Shown here: piece after piece, positions 60,401 to 64,000 of the stretch
Position numbering within the stretch: position 1 is the stretch's first letter
How the letters are laid out: each line of letters starts with the position of its first letter
Assembly (NCBI GenBank): GCA_026027325.1
Contig: JAMSLZ010000006.1
Location: 2,108,001 to 2,172,000, forward strand
Length of the DNA stretch: 64,000 bases
Reading direction: 5' to 3'
From: Actinomucor elegans
Taxonomy: Eukaryota > Mucoromycota > Mucoromycetes > Mucorales > Mucoraceae
Program-made: the position numbers and the translations under genes
Notes under the pieces: generated by a model
The model's database searches: none
Told to the model about the DNA's origin: nothing
Seen by the model: the letters and a program-made list of their open reading frames with translations, nothing else

Positions 60401-63400
60401 AACAATCTGAATCAGCCATGATATTCAAGCAAAGAACAATTGAAACCTCGGTAAGTGCTGACAGGATATGTTATACCAAGTTATTTATAATGTGCTGTAG
60501 TTATTTGTAGTAAACTGCCATTTCCCTCAAGCCGATATGAAATTAACCAAACAGATATGGGACAAGGTTCAAATCATTCAAAACGATTTGCTATTATGGC
60601 AGCCCAGATTTCTTTTACGACAACAACAACAAATGGATCTGTCTTCATCCATGGACTTCCATACAGATACACGATCTACATCCAGTATGATGAGCCAGAG
60701 CCATGAAAGATTGGTGCCTATGTTTAGTCCAGATCAGCAGCCCTATAAAGGCTATTTCCCCAACCAATCACCACAGCCAGTACAGAAACAAACGCTGTTC
60801 TCTATTGTAGCTGTTATGAGTAATGGTATCTGGGATATCCATACATCGCCTGAACATACCTATTGCTTGCAGTTCTCTGAGTTCAGATACTTTGCAGCCA
60901 TGAGGCATCTGGGTCAAAACGAAAATATGACTACATTGGATATTGAAGACTTGGATCTCTTTGATGTTTCAAACAAGAATAAGGTGTCTTTATTATATAA
61001 AACCATACCCAAAAAGATTCATGCAAGTATATGTGTACGATTACTTCAAAATATAACACTAACATGGTTCTATCTAATAGCCAAAACGAAACACATCCAT
61101 GGTATCTTTGTTTTCAAGATTGACTTTGTTTCCAGAATCCAATCGGATCAATAAAGTAACCAGTATTGTCGCGTGCAATGTCTGTTGGAAAGCTACTGCA
61201 AATATTGACTTTGTAAATCAGATCATCGACTTTCAAAAAGTGCCTGAAGAGGTAAATCAAACTGTCACAATATAATGATGGTACTAAGCATATTTGTAAT
61301 AGATGGTATTTATCGATCCTCCCACTCAATACATAAAAATCTACGCTCACATCTTGGAAACCTCCATCGACTACGAACCCATCCATAGTCCTACTCGAGC
61401 TGTGGTGATCCTTGATGGTGTTCAAGTTATTACCAATATATTGGCGGGTCAGCCCATGATCGACATCACAACCTTTGTCCAAAACATTGAACTCTATTTG
61501 ATTGATGATAAGCAAGAGTTAAATATAGCAGACGCCCACCAACGCTTGGAAGGCAAAACCACCGATGCACGAAAATACTGGGCTACTTTAGGCTTCGCTA
61601 GTATCTTGTCTATTCAAAACATCGAATTAAGCATCAAGTTGAAATTGGATGAGCATATCTTGGCCCCACAAGCCGAGATATCGCTAATCAGTACCGATAT
61701 TTGCATTGCTTCGAGTGCTGATTCCTTCCAAACCTTGGTCAATTTGATTACCTTTATCAGTAATAATGGTGATGTAACTATTCCTTCAGCATCAGCTACT
61801 ACAGGTGCTACTGCTTCACCGTCTACTTCAAAACGATCACAGAATAGCCATCAAAGAAAACGACGTCCTCTTGTACACCAGATCAATACAAGAGATGATA
61901 TGCTGGCAAGTTTAGATGAAAATGCATTCAAGACGTCGCCCAAGAAAATGTCTCCGCCTACATTAATTGAAGCGCCTGAGATGGAAGAATTTAGTTACGT
62001 GGAAGAGTTTTATCATCAGGTAGATGAAAATGGTAACGCTAGTGTGCCTGCAAGGCCGGCGGTACCACCAACCAAACCGCGTCGTAAACAGCATCGTATT
62101 AAGACATCAGAAGATATCATTCGAGTACTCATTTCCAATGATAGCCCTGACACAGATGACGAATCACCTTTGCAGTTTAAGATGATCGAGGATTTCTTTG
62201 GCGTGGAGAAAAAGGCCCCTGCGCCTAAATCAGTAGTGGATATAACCAAAGCAATCTTGTCTTTGCGTGTATCCAATATCAATGTGATTTGGAAGCTATA
62301 CGATGGCTATGAATGGGATTATGTGAGAACAGATATGGCGACACGAGAGCTCAAAGAAATACAATTACAGCAAGAAATGCAGTTGCATCAAGGATCACCT
62401 TCAGAAAGACAAACAGGGTTCGGAGAAGATTTGATCAATGCAGGGTTGAAAAAGAAGAAACAAAACAAGAGTGGTGGTGATGCTCATATTGAAATCAAGC
62501 TTAGTACTGTTTCTGTGGACTTTGATTTGATGCCTGAAAAAGATACAACGGCTCTGTACTTCCATTTATTGGTCAAGGATGTAGAAATCATTGATAATAT
62601 CAAGACATCCGATTGGAAAAAGTTCCTAGGTTATATGAAATCCAGTGTAGAGCTACGCGAGGTAGATGCATGTATGGTAGACGTAGAACTGATCAGTTTA
62701 AGACCAGTTCAAGATGATCCTCAGCAAGAGTTTAGACTAAAAGTCAAGTTATTACCTACTCGTTTGTACGTGGATCAAGATGCAATGATCTTTTTGCAAA
62801 AGTATTTTGAATTTGACAAGTCTTATTTGAGATCCACGCAAGCTGCAAACCAGTCGATCGCTAAATCAGCAGCAAAAGACGAAGAGGACAGCGAACAAAA
62901 TGAATTAGATGATGATGATCTTGATTCACAAAAGACTAAAGAAGCCACTTGCATGTTCTTCCGTAAGTAATCCTTTATACATAATGAATCATGGTCTAAC
63001 TTTTTTTTAACAAAAAGAATACGTCGATATATATCCTATTACACTCAAAGTCGATTATAAACCCAAAGTATTCAACTTGGGTAACTTTAAAGAAGGTCAA
63101 CTTGCTGAATTGATGAATCTTTTCCGCCTAGATGGTGCTGAGATATCGCTTAGCCACGTCAAATTGACAGGCATCAAAGGCATAGATGGTTTGCTCGATC
63201 GGTTAGGTCAAGAATGGTTACCCCATATCCTCAATACGCAAAAAATGAACATGGTCTCTGGTGTATCTCCTGTGCGGTCCATTGTGAACCTCAGCACAGG
63301 TGTATCAGATCTTGTATTACTACCAATCCAACAGTATCGTAAAGATGGTCGATTAATGAAAGGCATACAACGAGGCACCTCTTCTTTTGCAAGAGCTACG

Positions 63401-64000
63401 GCTATTGAGGCTATCAAACTAAGCTCCAGAGTAGCTACTGGAACCCAAGTCATACTAGAGCACGCTGACGGCTTCTTTTCATCTAATCAAGCTTTACCTA
63501 TTGCTTCTTCATCCTCTAATTCGCATTTACAGCAGCAAGACCAACACTTTGTGTATACAGATATCAATGGTGTTGATATTACTTGTAATGATGATGACTT
63601 AATTGGAGGGCATATGGATGGCCCATTCAAACCATCTACTTCTAGTTCAGCTGTTCCACTCGACAAACCGAGTAGTGATAAGAGCAAGTACCGCCGAAGT
63701 CTTAGTAGTGGAGGAAATTCAAGCGATCTAACAGAAGGACTGCAACATGCCTACCAAAACATCAGCAAGAATTTGGGATCTGCTGCTCAAACTATTTTTG
63801 CTGTACCTACAGACATACAATCTGATCATCGTAATCATAGTGAGGGAGACTATCAGTACAGTTCCAGCCAGGGCAGCAGTAGTAGCTCAAGTAGTGCTAA
63901 AGCTGTGATTCGAGCTGTACCTGTAGCCGTGATTAAACCCATGATAGGATTAACTGGTGCATTCCAAAGTATATTAACAGGTCTAAGAAATTCGATTGAT
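57451..64000 (+). CDS. atg2: Autophagy-related lipid-transfer protein ATG2 (3' end outside window)
   Basis: Ten exons (57451-57642, 57734-57866, 57915-59486, 59538-59712, 59766-60109, 60158-60450, 60501-61101, 61136-61251, 61303-62962, 63018 to the edge) give 2023 residues before truncation. The chorein-like N-terminus has FALPNNIQKRLYKFVLRRAI, then NFDIALIDGNLELRDLDLNL and SASIPWAKLL. The C-terminal block YVDIYPITLKVDYKPKVFNL, SHVKLTGIKGIDGLLDRLG and AVPVAVIKPMIGLTGAFQS is the conserved ATG2 CAD/C-terminal region, so only a few tens of residues seem missing. ATG2 transfers lipids from ER to the growing phagophore with Atg9 and Atg18. The exon 5/6 intron has a GC donor (GCAAGT), the only frame-compatible site found. 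Confidence 0.93.

Overview
The window looks like nuclear DNA of an early-diverging filamentous fungus, most likely Mucoromycota (Mucorales). The evidence is gene content (AreA-type GATA factor, Cdc42, mitoferrin, Ypp1, Atg2, Rvs161/Hob3, Nhp2), many short GT-AG introns of about 30-110 bp, AT-rich spacers, and glutamine-rich, homopolymer-rich transcription factors. The genus cannot be fixed from the sequence alone. All exon coordinates were spliced by eye. Unless stated otherwise, each gene model keeps one open frame across every junction.

Layout. 1-6.6 kb: a WRKY/FLYWCH-like zinc-finger protein (+) and a single-exon F-box protein (-), separated by 3 kb of spacer. 6.6-11.2 kb: a gene-poor AT-rich stretch with dispersed repeats. 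11.2-18.5 kb: mitoferrin-like carrier (+), then four genes in tandem on the minus strand: SETD9-like SET protein, SR splicing factor, Cdc42, and an HHxxxDG acyltransferase. 20.4-26.5 kb: kanadaptin-like FHA protein (+), Nudix hydrolase (-), PSP1-domain protein (+) and AreA-like GATA factor (+). The FHA and Nudix reading frames overlap at their stop codons, and the Nudix and PSP1 genes share a 145-bp divergent promoter. 29.3-37.8 kb: a membrane-anchored GT5-like glycosyltransferase, Ypp1/TTC7 and an RBR ubiquitin ligase, all (-). 39.5-46 kb: an unrecognised multi-exon membrane protein, Nhp2, a frameshifted orphan ORF and Rvs161-like BAR protein, all (-). 46.3-48.3 kb: Tls1/C9orf78 homologue (+) and a small zinc-ribbon protein (-). 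50-53.6 kb: a patatin-like Tgl-family protein (+) and an F-box/ZnF-UBP/DUSP protein (-). 55.1-64 kb: a DUF3020 protein (-) and most of ATG2 (+), which runs off the right edge.

The genes are mostly unrelated housekeeping and regulatory loci; no cluster for one pathway is evident. Several do touch membranes and lipids: Ypp1 (PI4-kinase scaffold), Rvs161 (membrane curvature), Cdc42 (polarity), ATG2 (lipid transfer) and the Tgl-like protein.

The most unusual items are four. The patatin-like protein has lost both residues of the catalytic dyad (Ser to Ala, Asp to Glu). An F-box is joined to a UBP zinc finger and a DUSP domain without a protease. A WRKY/FLYWCH-type finger is encoded in a fungus. 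A dispersed repeat family with a ~75-bp core, sometimes in ~190-bp tandem units, is found only in the gene-poor spacers.
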